NCBI RefSeq assembly: GCF_000621625.1
Contig: NZ_JHXV01000023.1
Coordinates: 1-64,000, forward strand
Direction: 5' to 3'
Length of the DNA: 64,000 nt
Source of the DNA: Crocinitomix catalasitica ATCC 23190
GTDB lineage: Bacteria; Bacteroidota; Bacteroidia; Flavobacteriales_D; Crocinitomicaceae
Position numbers and translations under genes: made by a program. The notes under the pieces were generated by a model. The model saw only the letters and a list, made by a program, of their open reading frames with translations. It was not told the DNA's origin and ran no database searches. Positions 1-8,756 of this stretch are shown piece after piece; the first letter of the stretch is position 1, and each line of letters opens with the position of its first letter.

Positions 1-28
1 CTTTTTTGGTTACCCGATTTGCTTTTAA

Positions 29-257
29 ATTTTATTTAACCTCTTCTTCCTTTTTTTACAGCAAAAAAAGGAAGCAAAAAAGGCTGCCTGGCAGGGCCTA
101 CAACCAATAGCCCGCTTTTACTCACCAACGCCAATCTTGAAAATGGAAAAGATCGGTGATCTCCAATCAGAGATTGGAGCTTCCTCACTTTTTTACCAGT
201 TTCAATTCGTTTCTTATGGTTCTTAAAAGAATGGCATCGAAAAATCGAGTTTCGGAT
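29..257. repeat. Dispersed repeat family A, copy 1
   Basis: A roughly 230-bp intergenic sequence that recurs at 50796-51022 (near full length) and in shortened form at 34251-34375. It contains two inverted repeats. The first has 12-base arms (CTTCCTTTTTTT and its complement) around ACAGC. The second is CTCCAATC-AGA-GATTGGAG. In the copy at 50.8 kb the first stem carries a paired change (C to A on one arm, G to T on the other), so the fold is kept. No open frame is apparent; it is best read as a REP/MITE-like element. Confidence 0.8.
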
Positions 258-420
258 ATGATTATTGGGTTAAGTTGTAATTAGTAAAATTATTTTACTC
301 TAAAAAAATCAATCCAAAACTTATTCTTTTTTACAAAGAAAATCATTTTAGTCTAAATTCCTCCCCAACTTTTGTGACTGATCCTCTGTTCCTGCTACAA
401 AAGACCGAAGACCGGTAGAA

Positions 421-525
421 TTAATCACATATATTGCATTTAACAATAAATACAAAGCATTTGAGTATGAGAAATACTTAAAAACAGGTTCAGGAAGAGC
501 TGTTCTTGCTAAAAGATTTAAATAA
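421..525 (+). pseudogene. 3' remnant of a GIY-YIG endonuclease gene
   Basis: The plus frame ending in TAA at 523-525 reads as the typical C-terminal end of a short GIY-YIG protein. It contains KAFEYEKYLKTGSGRA, which matches the usual EKYLKxGSGRA ending of this family. An in-frame TAG just upstream and the lack of any N-terminal GIY-YIG core show it is only a remnant. It directly abuts the next GIY-YIG gene, so the two probably come from a tandem pair of which one decayed. Confidence 0.65.
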
Positions 526-569
526 TGTTTCTCAAACGTAGTCGGTTTTCAAACCTAAATATACCCAAA

Positions 570-821
570 ATGTATTTTGTTTATACTATTAAAAATTCGA
601 ATAACATCTACTATAAAGGATTCACAACTGATCCTGTTCAAAGATTAGAATATCATAATAAAGGCCTATCTCAATACACTAAAAATAATGGTCCTTGGGA
701 ATTAATTTTTATTCAAAAGTTCAAAACTAAAGAAGAAGCTTTAACATTTGAAAAATTGCTAAAACGCCTAAATCACAAATACCTGGATTTGTTAATTCAA
801 TCCGAGCGGAATGAAATTTGA
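570..821 (+). CDS. GIY-YIG domain protein
   Basis: A protein of about 83 residues with the compact GIY-YIG nuclease fold. It starts MYFVYTIKNS, continues with YYKGFTTDPVQRLEYHN and has the WELIFIQKFKTKEEALTFEK segment found in small stand-alone members (UPF0213/YhbQ-like). I chose the internal ATG at 570 because the 15 residues encoded upstream from 525 lie before the conserved start and overlap the stop of the previous remnant. Such proteins are predicted endonucleases, but the cellular substrate is unknown. The usual catalytic Arg region is present (QRLEYHN). Confidence 0.75.
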   Translation: MYFVYTIKNSNNIYYKGFTTDPVQRLEYHNKGLSQYTKNNGPWELIFIQKFKTKEEALTFEKLLKRLNHKYLDLLIQSERNEI

Positions 822-969
822 GGCGAGGGACGGACCACCATTGTTGACCCTCAAAACGCATAAGTCAAATACTCTCTCGTCGATAATTGATAAAAGAACT
901 CAAGCCGAAGCCATCATTCTTAATTCATCGGTTATGAAAAAATAGTATCTTTAAATAAATTATTCAATC

Positions 970-1422
970 ATGAAATATATTCTCCAGTTATTTATTTTTA
1001 CCGTTTTAAGTTCGAGTCTTTTTGCACAAGATTTTAAAGCTATAGATCAAACCAAAACAGAAATTAAAAACAGCATTAAAACGCTGACGGAAATTAACGA
1101 ATATAAAGACAGTCTCAGTTTTAAAAACTTCTATTTAAAGGAGGATAAACTCCAACTTATTCAGGTTAAAAGCACTCAAAATAATATTGTCAAAATAGTA
1201 GAATATTATTTTAAAGATGAATTCCTAATCTACATTGAACAACAATGGTTGGACCTCGAAACAGGCAAAGTTATTAGTCTTCAAAAATCATATTGGAAAA
1301 ATAGAGAACTGATCAAATGGTCGACTTCGGAGGATGGTGAAATTGATAAATCGTCTCAAAAGTATCTAGCTTTTGAAGCTGAAGTACTCAATTATATTGA
1401 TCAGATTAGAGGACAGTACTAA
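970..1422 (+). CDS. Secreted protein of unknown function
   Basis: 150 residues with a clear Sec signal peptide of about 19 residues ending ...SSLFAQ, so the mature protein is probably periplasmic. The mature part is Lys/Glu rich with alternating hydrophobic positions, including a WKNRELIKWSTSEDGEID segment, and ends in a short helix. I see no catalytic motif and do not recognise the family. It stands alone between the GIY-YIG gene and a J-domain-like gene on the same strand. Confidence 0.6.
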   Translation: MKYILQLFIFTVLSSSLFAQDFKAIDQTKTEIKNSIKTLTEINEYKDSLSFKNFYLKEDKLQLIQVKSTQNNIVKIVEYYFKDEFLIYIEQQWLDLETGKVISLQKSYWKNRELIKWSTSEDGEIDKSSQKYLAFEAEVLNYIDQIRGQY

Positions 1423-1472
1423 ATTAAAAACCTCAACTAACGTATCTGTAGTAGAAATCTGTTTTCCTCATA

Positions 1473-1901
1473 ATGAAAAACTATTACGAAATATTAGATC
1501 TTCCAGTTAAATCATCGATTAAAAAGATCAATAAATCGCAATACAACCGCATACGAAAATTTCGTTCGAAAAGGGATGATAAAGACTATGATCTAGAAGC
1601 TTTCAAACTAGAATCTGAAGCTTTTTTTGTTCTGCGGAATCCCCGAAGGAAACAAATTTACGACCAACTTTATTCGATTCATTTCGGGAATAGAACCCTC
1701 AAAAACCAGAAATTACAAAAGAAATGGGAAGCAATGATTCGAAAAGTTGAAATTGCTGGACGTGATTATGGACAATATTTAACTGAAATATCTGATTGTG
1801 AACTCAGGAAGATTCAGCGACAAGACAAAGGACGAGGATTTTTCGCTTCAATTATGGATGCCTTTTTAAGCGGACTTGACTTCTTCAGTTTTTTGGGATA
1901 A
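1473..1901 (+). CDS. J-domain-like protein lacking HPD
   Basis: 142 residues. The first 70 resemble the J domain of DnaJ: MKNYYEILDL at the start, then helices, then SEAFFVLRNPRRKQIYDQLY, the usual helix III/IV ending. The HPD tripeptide that stimulates Hsp70 ATPase is absent; the loop reads RIRKFRSKRDDKDYD instead. It may bind partners without activating DnaK, or be a decayed cochaperone. The C-terminal half is basic and then hydrophobic (FFASIMDAFLSGLDFFSFLG), possibly a membrane or protein contact. No DnaK or GrpE gene is nearby. Confidence 0.6.
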   Translation: MKNYYEILDLPVKSSIKKINKSQYNRIRKFRSKRDDKDYDLEAFKLESEAFFVLRNPRRKQIYDQLYSIHFGNRTLKNQKLQKKWEAMIRKVEIAGRDYGQYLTEISDCELRKIQRQDKGRGFFASIMDAFLSGLDFFSFLG

Positions 1902-1913
1902 TTTGTAGAAAAA

Positions 1914-1953
1914 TACCAGCCAAGGATCTTTATAAAAAAATACTCGGCTGGTA
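1914..1953 (-). terminator. Terminator of the methionine operon
   Basis: TACCAGCC and GGCTGGTA form an 8-bp stem. On the minus strand the stem is followed by TATTTTTC, giving an intrinsic terminator just past the stop codon of the thrA-like gene. Confidence 0.7.
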
Positions 1954-1975
1954 AAAGACTAGCTATGCGCGCTAA

Positions 1976-4393
1976 TTATTTTTTATCTGCAATTCTTAAT
2001 AAATCTCCAAATACACCTCTTGCCGTAACGGCAGCTCCCGCACCTGCTCCAATTATTGTAATAGGATTGTCTCCATACGATTCTGTAAAGATCTCAAATA
2101 TAGAATCTGACCCTGTTAAACTCCCCAACATACTATTGGTTTTCACTTTAACTAATTTGGCTTCTAATTTACCTTTTGACTGTTGTAAATCTCCAGACAA
2201 ATCACCGATATAACGAAGAACTTCATCTGGTGCTAAACTGTCTTTCACTTCAGAAAAATGTGCGTCTAAAGCCTCTAAATCTTCTAAAAATTTATCCGTG
2301 CTAATTTCTTGTAAAGCTGGTGGAATCAAACTTTCAACTGCAACATCTGCCAATTCGTTTTCTAAGTCTAATTCTCTCGCTAGAATTAATAATTTCCGTG
2401 CAATATCATTTCCTGATAAATCTTCTCTTGGATCAGGTTCGGTATACCCTTCTGCTACTGCAATTTTTAGAAAATGACTGAAAGGCAAATCGGACTGAGA
2501 GAATGAATTGAATAAAAAACTCAATGACCCTGAAAAAACACCTTTAATTCGCGTGATATTCTCCCCTGATTCGTGCAAGACTTTTATGGTGTCAATAATG
2601 GGTAATCCAGCACCAACATTCGTCTCATACAAATACTCTTTCCTGTGATTATACAAGCTTTCGCGCAATTCTTTATAGGTCGCATAACTTTGGGTATTCG
2701 CTATTTTATTGGACGAGATTAAATCGAATCCATTTTCAACGTAGGTATTGTAATTCTCAACGAAGTCTGTACTTGAAGTATTGTCAATGACCAATAAATT
2801 CTCCAATTGATTGACTTGGCTGAATTGGATGATGTCTTTGGTGATATTCTTTGATGTACGCTGTCCTTCGAACTGTGTTTTCCAATCTTCTTTTATGCCG
2901 TCTTTGTTCAATATAACCTGCGTTGCACCGGCAATGGCGAATATTTTTAAATGCAAATGTTTTTTCTCTAGAATCTTAGCTTGAGAACTCAAAATTTGGT
3001 TGATCAACGATCCTCCTACAGTACCTTTTCCTACAATGGCAATATGCATGGTTTTTACTGCTCCAAAAATTTGCGAATGAATGATATTCACAGCCTTTTT
3101 AACATCGTCTTTATCTACAACTAAACCAATATTATTTGCACTTACGGTACTATTGATCAAATGAATATCGATCTTATTTTTCTTTAAATAGTTCAAAGAA
3201 TTCGAAAAATCATTGACTTTTTGCCCTACAATGGTTACCACAGCAATATTACGTATTAACTTGATTGAATGAATGTCATTTACCGTAATTTCATGCTTGA
3301 ATTCATTTTTTAACGCCACTAAAGCCTTATCAGCATCCACTTTTTTAATGATAAAACTAACACCTCGTTCGGATGATCCTTGTGAAATAATTCCTGCACT
3401 AATGCCATCTCTTCCCAAAACTGAAAAAATACGGGCATCAATTCCCGACTTTCCCAACAATCCTTTGCCTGATATATTCAATAAATCTACATCGTCTTGA
3501 ATGGAAATGGATTTAATTGCCGATTGGGTTTTCTCATCACTAATTAAGGTGCCTTCCTCTTCTGGCTTGAATGTATTTAAAATACGGAATGGGATATTTT
3601 TATCAATGAGTGGAACAATGGTTTTGGTATGGAGAATTGAAGCCCCAAAACTTGCTAATTCACTCGCTTCAGTATAGTTGATTTGACGAATTACTTTTGC
3701 ATTGGCTACAATTTCTGGATTGGCGGTATAAATGCCATTTACATGGGTATAATTAAGGATTTCCGAAGCATCTAAATAATTAGCCACCAAAGACGCGGTA
3801 TAATTCGATCCATTTCTACCCAAAGTAGTCGTCTCATCTTTTTCATTTGAAGCGATAAAACCTGGAATGATTGATAAAGTTGTTTTTCCTACGCTTTTGA
3901 AGACCGTTTTTGTATGTGATGCTGATGCTTGTTGATCGACATTTGCATTACCAAAATTACTGTCTGTTTTTAGAAATGCTCTACTATCTATTGTTGTTGA
4001 TTTTAACCCTTCTTGATTCAATAATGCACTCAATATTTTTGACGATAATAATTCGCCCTGAGCTAAAATGAGATCTTGAATCTTAGGACTGTAGTCTTTT
4101 GTTAGTTGAACGCCTTTAAGTGTATCACTTAACAGCTGGAATTCTTCTGTAAAGTCGATGGTTTGAAGTGGTTCAATTTGATACTTTTTAAATGTCGTTA
4201 ATGCTGGTGTATAATCTAAGCCCGACTTGGCTGTATCTAATAAATGTTGCAGTTCGACGGTTGCTTCACCTCTTGCTGAAACAACAATTCCAATTTGTTT
4301 ATACTTTTTATGTTGGTCTCTAATAATGGCGATTACATTTCCCAAACCTTGACCATTTGCGAGAGAATTCCCTCCGAATTTTAATATTTTCAT
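1976..4393 (-). CDS. thrA: Bifunctional aspartokinase / homoserine dehydrogenase
   Basis: 805 residues, the usual size of the ThrA fusion. Residues 1-280 form the aspartate kinase, starting KILKFGGNSLANG (family KFGGTS; Thr is replaced by Asn) and including TLGRNGSNYTASLVANYL. Two ACT-type segments follow (about 290-450). The homoserine dehydrogenase starts near 453 with the nucleotide loop IVGKGTVGGSL and ends with GAGAGAAVTARGVFGDL. The enzyme supplies homoserine from aspartate for Met and Thr. It is the last gene of the met operon and overlaps the upstream gene by 4 nt, consistent with translational coupling. Feedback sensitivity cannot be judged from sequence. Confidence 0.95.
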   Translation of the reverse strand: MKILKFGGNSLANGQGLGNVIAIIRDQHKKYKQIGIVVSARGEATVELQHLLDTAKSGLDYTPALTTFKKYQIEPLQTIDFTEEFQLLSDTLKGVQLTKDYSPKIQDLILAQGELLSSKILSALLNQEGLKSTTIDSRAFLKTDSNFGNANVDQQASASHTKTVFKSVGKTTLSIIPGFIASNEKDETTTLGRNGSNYTASLVANYLDASEILNYTHVNGIYTANPEIVANAKVIRQINYTEASELASFGASILHTKTIVPLIDKNIPFRILNTFKPEEEGTLISDEKTQSAIKSISIQDDVDLLNISGKGLLGKSGIDARIFSVLGRDGISAGIISQGSSERGVSFIIKKVDADKALVALKNEFKHEITVNDIHSIKLIRNIAVVTIVGQKVNDFSNSLNYLKKNKIDIHLINSTVSANNIGLVVDKDDVKKAVNIIHSQIFGAVKTMHIAIVGKGTVGGSLINQILSSQAKILEKKHLHLKIFAIAGATQVILNKDGIKEDWKTQFEGQRTSKNITKDIIQFSQVNQLENLLVIDNTSSTDFVENYNTYVENGFDLISSNKIANTQSYATYKELRESLYNHRKEYLYETNVGAGLPIIDTIKVLHESGENITRIKGVFSGSLSFLFNSFSQSDLPFSHFLKIAVAEGYTEPDPREDLSGNDIARKLLILARELDLENELADVAVESLIPPALQEISTDKFLEDLEALDAHFSEVKDSLAPDEVLRYIGDLSGDLQQSKGKLEAKLVKVKTNSMLGSLTGSDSIFEIFTESYGDNPITIIGAGAGAAVTARGVFGDLLRIADKK

Positions 4394-5556
4394 TGTTTTA
4401 ATGCTTTTTCTATGTCGTTAATAATGTCATTGATATGCTCTAATCCGACTGATATTCGAATTAACCCTGGCGTTATCCCTAATTCCATTCGTTCTTCTTC
4501 TGATAATTTTGAATGAGTTGTAGATGCCGGATGCGTTGCAATTGATCTGGTATCTCCCAAATTGGCGGTTAATGAAATCATTGCTAATTGATTTAAAAAA
4601 TTGCGTCCCGAAGTCAATCCACCTTTTAGTTCAAAACTGACGATTCCTCCCCCTTGTTTCATTTGCTTCTTTGCAATCACATAATTGGGATGTGAAGGCA
4701 AATGCGGATATTTCACCAATGCAACCTCCTCGTGATCTTCTAACCAAATTGCCAATTTTAAAGCATTCTCACAATGCCTATCCATTCGAATGGATAGGGT
4801 TTCCAAGCTTTTTGAAATAATCCACGCGTTGAATGGAGATAAAGCAGGACCTGAATGACGCGCAAAAGCTTCTACTTGGTCGATTAAACTTTGTTTTCCT
4901 AGAATCAATCCTCCTGTGACGCGCCCTTGTCCATCTAAATATTTAGTAGCCGAATGGAGAATTAAATCAAATCCAAATTCGATTGGTTGTTGCAAATAAG
5001 GCGTAGCAAAACAATTGTCTATAATGGATATCAGTTGGTGTTTTCGAGCCAATTCAGACAGCCATTCCAAATCTATAATATCCAATCCTGGATTGGTTGG
5101 TGTTTCAACGAAAACTACTTTGGTGTTCTCTTGAATAGCATCTTCCCAACTTTCAGTATTATTAACATCTACATAGGTGTATGTAATTCCCCATTTCGGT
5201 AGAATTTTAGTCAGTACGTTATGGGTTGATCCAAAAACGGACTTGCAAGCAAGAACATGATCTCCACTTTGAAGTAAAGCGCCGAAGGTTGTAAAAATAG
5301 CTGCCATACCAGATGCGGTAGCCCAACCCGCTTCCACTCCTTCCAAAGCTTTCATCTTTTCTATCAATTCGGTTGTGTTGGAGTTGGAATAGCGACTGTA
5401 AATATTACCTTCTAATTCACCTGCGAATTTCGCCCGCATCTCTTCTGCATCTTCAAAGACATAACTTGAGGTTAAATATAAAGCTGTGGAATGCTCTTCA
5501 CGTTTATTCGTATCAAATGACGTACGAATGGCCTTTGTTTCAAATTCTTTCGTCAT
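4390..5556 (-). CDS. metZ: Trans-sulfuration enzyme, O-succinylhomoserine sulfhydrylase type (MetZ-like)
   Basis: 388 residues of the Cys/Met-metabolism PLP family. The PLP-lysine region is ILHSATKYLDGQGRVTGG; the DGQGR form is typical of MetZ-like sulfhydrylases. Other signs are IYSRYSNSNTTELIEK near the N-terminus, the cofactor-contacting IIDNCFATPYLQQP, and the C-terminal IRISVGLEHINDIINDI. It probably makes homocysteine from an activated homoserine and sulfide, or acts as a cystathionine gamma-synthase. It sits between osmC (adjacent) and thrA (4-nt overlap), so it belongs to the same transcript. Exact acyl-donor specificity is inferred. Confidence 0.85.
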   Translation of the reverse strand: MTKEFETKAIRTSFDTNKREEHSTALYLTSSYVFEDAEEMRAKFAGELEGNIYSRYSNSNTTELIEKMKALEGVEAGWATASGMAAIFTTFGALLQSGDHVLACKSVFGSTHNVLTKILPKWGITYTYVDVNNTESWEDAIQENTKVVFVETPTNPGLDIIDLEWLSELARKHQLISIIDNCFATPYLQQPIEFGFDLILHSATKYLDGQGRVTGGLILGKQSLIDQVEAFARHSGPALSPFNAWIISKSLETLSIRMDRHCENALKLAIWLEDHEEVALVKYPHLPSHPNYVIAKKQMKQGGGIVSFELKGGLTSGRNFLNQLAMISLTANLGDTRSIATHPASTTHSKLSEEERMELGITPGLIRISVGLEHINDIINDIEKALKQ

Positions 5557-5967
5557 TTAATTGATTTTAAAAGATGTAGTAATTTCAATTGCAGGACTTA
5601 ATGATTGAATCGCCGAGCAGTATTTATTGATAGACAGATCGATGGCATGTTCCATTTTATCTGTTGCTACTTCGCCTTCAATGATATAATGCAAATGGAT
5701 TTTCTTAAATTCCTTTGCAGCTTCTGTTGAGCGCTCCGCAGTTACTTCAATTTTAATATCCTCAACGGCTTGTCTTTGTTTTTTGAGGATCAATAATAAA
5801 TCGATTGTGGAGCAAGATGCAATGCCAGACAAGAGCAATTCCATTGGACGGAAACCTTTGTTTTCACCTCCAATTTCGGGAGATCCATCAATATTTAAAA
5901 TCAAATCTGCTTCGTTGATTGCTTCGAAATGAAATGCTTTATTTTTTCTTGTTAATGTTACTTTCAT
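5557..5967 (-). CDS. OsmC family protein
   Basis: 136 residues. It has the two conserved cysteines of the OsmC/Ohr fold, in LLSGIASCSTIDLLLIL and in SINKYCSAIQSLSPAIEI, with the usual GGENKGFRPMELLLSG lead-in. OsmC proteins reduce organic hydroperoxides or handle reactive sulfur with these thiols. It overlaps metX by 4 nt and abuts metZ. Its place inside a sulfur-assimilation operon suggests a role in sulfide or persulfide handling, but this is inference. Confidence 0.85.
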   Translation of the reverse strand: MKVTLTRKNKAFHFEAINEADLILNIDGSPEIGGENKGFRPMELLLSGIASCSTIDLLLILKKQRQAVEDIKIEVTAERSTEAAKEFKKIHLHYIIEGEVATDKMEHAIDLSINKYCSAIQSLSPAIEITTSFKIN

Positions 5968-6929
5968 GGTTGTTTAAAAATGGGTGTCAAAAATTTTGTG
6001 AGTTGTTCGTTTTCTATAAGGAAAGCATCGTGCCCGTCTTCCGATTTTACTTCATGATATTCATTCGGGATATTCAATTCATCCAATAATTGTTTGGTTT
6101 TGATATTCTCATCGGGGATAAAAAACAAATCAGAATCAATACCAATTTGTATGATTTTGGATTGAATATGTTCAAGCACATCTCTTATTGACTGATTATG
6201 ACGGGTAATGTCAACCGTTGTCAATAAATGATTCATCATTAAATAGGCTTTCAACTCGAATCTTTTTGTGAGGACGTTTCCATGGTGATTGAGCCATGAT
6301 TCCACATTAAATACTTCACCATCCTCCGTTTTCGTACGGTTAAATTTTCGCGTAAACGACTGTGGCGTTCGGTAAAAAAGCATCGCCATTTTTCGAGCAT
6401 CCTGCAAAGGTGTTTTCGAGTTAAGCAGGATACTTCCTTGAATGGTATTGTGTCCAATAATCCAATCCGTTGCTTTCCAGTCAGCAGCAATTGGAATGAT
6501 GTATTGAGCAAAATTGGGATAAAGGCTTACCATCTCCCATGCTATCCCCCCACCCAAAGAGCCACCAATAATGGCAAATAAAGCTGCCACTTTTAATTCG
6601 GATAATACTTGAAAATAAATGCGTGCAATATCTTGTGTTGTGAAGTCTTTATAGTTATCTATTAAATGTCCATCATAACCGTTCCCAACAATATTGAAAG
6701 CGATGATGGTATAATCCGCTGTATTAACGACCTTTTCTGGTCCAATTATTTCCTTCCACCAACCATTTTTTTTGCTCGCCACATCAGAATTACCTGTTAA
6801 TGCGTGATTAACCAAAACAATTGGCGCTGTATGTAATTCCTTACCAAAAATTTGATAGGACACATTCAATTTAGGATATAAGGCCCCACTATAGGTCTTG
6901 TAATTTTCTATTTGGTGATTGATTAACAT
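5964..6929 (-). CDS. metX: Homoserine O-acetyltransferase-like alpha/beta hydrolase
   Basis: 321 residues, somewhat shorter than typical MetX. The nucleophile elbow is GGSLGGGIAWEM. The other triad members are probably the Asp in IGIDSDLFF and the His in EDGHDAFL near the C-terminus. NHALTGNSDVASK matches the oxyanion-hole region of MetX. It activates homoserine for the following sulfhydrylases. It lies between metY upstream (84-nt gap with a strong hairpin) and osmC (4-nt overlap). MetX-type enzymes can use acetyl- or succinyl-CoA, and I cannot tell which here. Confidence 0.85.
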   Translation of the reverse strand: MLINHQIENYKTYSGALYPKLNVSYQIFGKELHTAPIVLVNHALTGNSDVASKKNGWWKEIIGPEKVVNTADYTIIAFNIVGNGYDGHLIDNYKDFTTQDIARIYFQVLSELKVAALFAIIGGSLGGGIAWEMVSLYPNFAQYIIPIAADWKATDWIIGHNTIQGSILLNSKTPLQDARKMAMLFYRTPQSFTRKFNRTKTEDGEVFNVESWLNHHGNVLTKRFELKAYLMMNHLLTTVDITRHNQSIRDVLEHIQSKIIQIGIDSDLFFIPDENIKTKQLLDELNIPNEYHEVKSEDGHDAFLIENEQLTKFLTPIFKQP

Positions 6930-6955
6930 CTATTCTTTTTTCATTTTAATTTCAA

Positions 6956-7003
6956 AGGAGTGGCAAATAGCGATTTTTACATCACTATTTGCCTACCTCT
7001 CCT
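6956..7003 (-). other. Intercistronic hairpin between metY and metX
   Basis: GGCAAATAG and CTATTTGCC form a 9-bp stem with a further AGGAG/CTCCT pair at its base. It lies in the 84-nt gap between metY and metX and lacks a U-tract on the minus strand, so it looks like an mRNA processing or stability hairpin rather than a terminator. Confidence 0.55.
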
Positions 7004-7012
7004 ATTGTTGGA

Positions 7013-8284
7013 TTATGCTTTCAATGCTTGTTTAAAATCATTTTTTAAATCCTCTAAATCTTCCAAACCAATGGATAATCTAATTAGTTCGGGGCGCACG
7101 CCTGCCGATAATTGATCTTCTAGAGAAAGCTGCTGATGCGTTGTACTCGCTGGATGAATTAATAGCGATTTTGTATCACCGATATTGGCAAGCAGTGAGA
7201 ATATCTTGGCATTATCAGCTAGTTTTTGCGCTGCTTCATATCCGCCTTTTAAACCGACTGTTACAATGCCACTTTGCCCATCTGGTAAATATTTTTTTGC
7301 TAAATCATTGTATTTATCTCCAGCTAAACCAGGATATTTAACCCAATCCACCTCGTCTTGTTCTGTCAACCAAGTTGCAAATTCGAGGGCGTTTTTAGAA
7401 TGTTGTTTTATTCTTAAGTCCAATGTCTCCAGACCTTGAATGATTTGAAAAGCGTTATAAGGACTTAAAGCGCCCCCAAAATCTCTTAATCCTTCTAATC
7501 TCAACTTCACAATAAAAGCGATTTCGCCCAATGCTTCAGCATATTTTAGTCCGTGATAACCCTTTGAAGGCTCTGTAAATTCAGGAAACTTACCATTGGT
7601 CCAATCGAAATTACCGGCATCTATTACGGCACCTCCAAGTGATGTTCCTTGACCTCCGATGTATTTTGTTAGAGAATGAATGACAATATTTGCTCCGTAT
7701 TTAATCGGATTCAACAAAGTTGGCGTTGCAACAGTATTGTCTACGATTAGGGGAATGTTATTGGCTTTCGCTACATTGGCAATCGCTTCAATATCTAGTA
7801 CATCTAATTTGGGATTCCCCAATGACTCAATAAAAATCGCTCTTGTATTCTCTTGAATAGCTGCTTGAAATGTAGACACATCATCAGGATCAACAAAAGA
7901 GGTATTGATACCAAATCTTGGTAAGGTTACATTCAATAAATTAAACGTTCCGCCATATAAACTATTCGAAGAAACAATATGGTCTCCTGCTTTTAATAAG
8001 GTTAAAAACGTTGATGAAATCGCCGATGATCCAGATGCGAAAACTGCTGCACCCACACCACCTTCAACTGCAGCCAATCTTTTTTCTAGAATATCATTCG
8101 TTGGATTGTTCAGTCTTGTATAAATAAATCCAAACTCTTTCAGTCCAAATAAATTCGCAGCATGTTCGGTATTGTTAAACACGTACGAACTCGTTTGATA
8201 AATTGGAACAGCTCTTGTTCCTCCTGTTAATTTGGTGTCATGTCCTGCGTGTAAGGCATTTGTTTTTTGTTTTAAATCGCTCAT
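7013..8284 (-). CDS. metY: O-acetylhomoserine sulfhydrylase
   Basis: 423 residues, the size of MetY (about 420-430, longer than MetB/MetZ). It starts with KTNALHAGHD, has the PLP-lysine segment VIHSLTKYIGGQGTSLGG (the GGQGTSLGG form is typical of MetY) and the insertion around FPEFTEPSKGYHGLKYAEALG that distinguishes MetY. It makes homocysteine from O-acetylhomoserine and sulfide. As the first gene of the operon it is preceded by about 340 nt containing two leader peptides and two terminators, so its expression is probably tuned to Met/Cys supply. Confidence 0.92.
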   Translation of the reverse strand: MSDLKQKTNALHAGHDTKLTGGTRAVPIYQTSSYVFNNTEHAANLFGLKEFGFIYTRLNNPTNDILEKRLAAVEGGVGAAVFASGSSAISSTFLTLLKAGDHIVSSNSLYGGTFNLLNVTLPRFGINTSFVDPDDVSTFQAAIQENTRAIFIESLGNPKLDVLDIEAIANVAKANNIPLIVDNTVATPTLLNPIKYGANIVIHSLTKYIGGQGTSLGGAVIDAGNFDWTNGKFPEFTEPSKGYHGLKYAEALGEIAFIVKLRLEGLRDFGGALSPYNAFQIIQGLETLDLRIKQHSKNALEFATWLTEQDEVDWVKYPGLAGDKYNDLAKKYLPDGQSGIVTVGLKGGYEAAQKLADNAKIFSLLANIGDTKSLLIHPASTTHQQLSLEDQLSAGVRPELIRLSIGLEDLEDLKNDFKQALKA

Positions 8285-8312
8285 TTTTTCTTTTTTTTTA
8301 ATTTTTTAGCAT

Positions 8313-8353
8313 AAAAAAAGTCCCTTTGGATATGTATTACCAAAGGGACTTTT
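8313..8353 (-). terminator. Attenuator terminator 2 upstream of metY
   Basis: On the minus strand, AAAGTCCCTTTGG and CCAAAGGGACTTT form a 13-bp stem followed by seven T. Its loop holds GGTAATAC (plus 8334-8341). That segment is exactly complementary to GTATTACC inside leader peptide 2 (plus 8389-8396), which could affect how the terminator folds. Confidence 0.75.
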
Positions 8354-8380
8354 AAAATTGTTTTTTTAGAACTATAAATT

Positions 8381-8425
8381 TCAGTCTGGGTAATACGGTT
8401 GCATTATGTGCATCATCATACACAT
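8381..8425 (-). CDS. Met-rich leader peptide 2
   Basis: A 14-codon frame, MCMMMHIMQPYYPD then TGA, with five Met codons and one Cys. It lies 97 nt upstream of metY and directly before an intrinsic terminator. Its last codons contain the segment that can pair with the terminator loop. This is the classical layout of a ribosome-mediated amino-acid attenuator for a methionine operon. Translation has not been shown. Confidence 0.7.
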   Translation of the reverse strand: MCMMMHIMQPYYPD

Positions 8426-8484
8426 TTCCATTAGGCAGCAACAAAATTTATTATTCATCATTGTAATTTATTGTAATTTTTAGT

Positions 8485-8517
8485 CAAAAAAAAAGCCCTT
8501 GCAATTGCAAAGGCTTT
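8485..8517 (-). terminator. Attenuator terminator 1 upstream of metY
   Basis: On the minus strand, AAAAGCC..TTGC and GCAA..GGCTTTT pair around AATT, followed by a run of nine T. The 5' arm sequence GCCTTTGCA can instead pair with TGCAAATGGC inside leader peptide 1 (plus 8553-8562): nine pairs with one bulged T. The two folds exclude each other. Confidence 0.75.
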
Positions 8518-8540
8518 TATTATTTATAATTTTTATCTTA

Positions 8541-8591
8541 TTATATAACAATGCCATTTGCATAGATTAATCTACACATCATACAACACAT
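8541..8591 (-). CDS. Met/Cys-rich leader peptide 1
   Basis: A 16-codon frame, MCCMMCRLIYANGIVI then TAA, whose first six codons are all Met or Cys. It precedes terminator 1, and its downstream codons contain the antiterminator strand. Together with leader 2 it makes a tandem attenuator, the first half of which could also sense cysteine. Translation is inferred. Confidence 0.7.
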   Translation of the reverse strand: MCCMMCRLIYANGIVI

Positions 8592-8620
8592 TATATTTTT
8601 GTTTTCTGTTTTCACTGATA

Positions 8621-8628
8621 CAAATGTA
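8621..8628 (-). promoter_or_regulatory. -7 element of the met operon promoter
   Basis: Minus-strand TACATTTG matches the Bacteroidota -7 consensus TAnnTTTG exactly and lies about 30 nt upstream of leader peptide 1. I see no clear -33 TTTG. Confidence 0.55.
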
Positions 8629-8756
8629 TAATTATTATTTAAAAATTAAACTCATTCGATAAAATTTTAACATTATTTTAAGATTACCATGCGAATTTAG
8701 CGGATGTAATTGTTCAACTAAAAGTCCATTTAATTCTATTATTTATCAGCTATAGA

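Noticed and set aside
8285-8650. SAM riboswitch before metY
   Set aside because: I found no SAM-I, SAM-II or SAM-IV-like core; two leader ORFs with terminators explain the region better.
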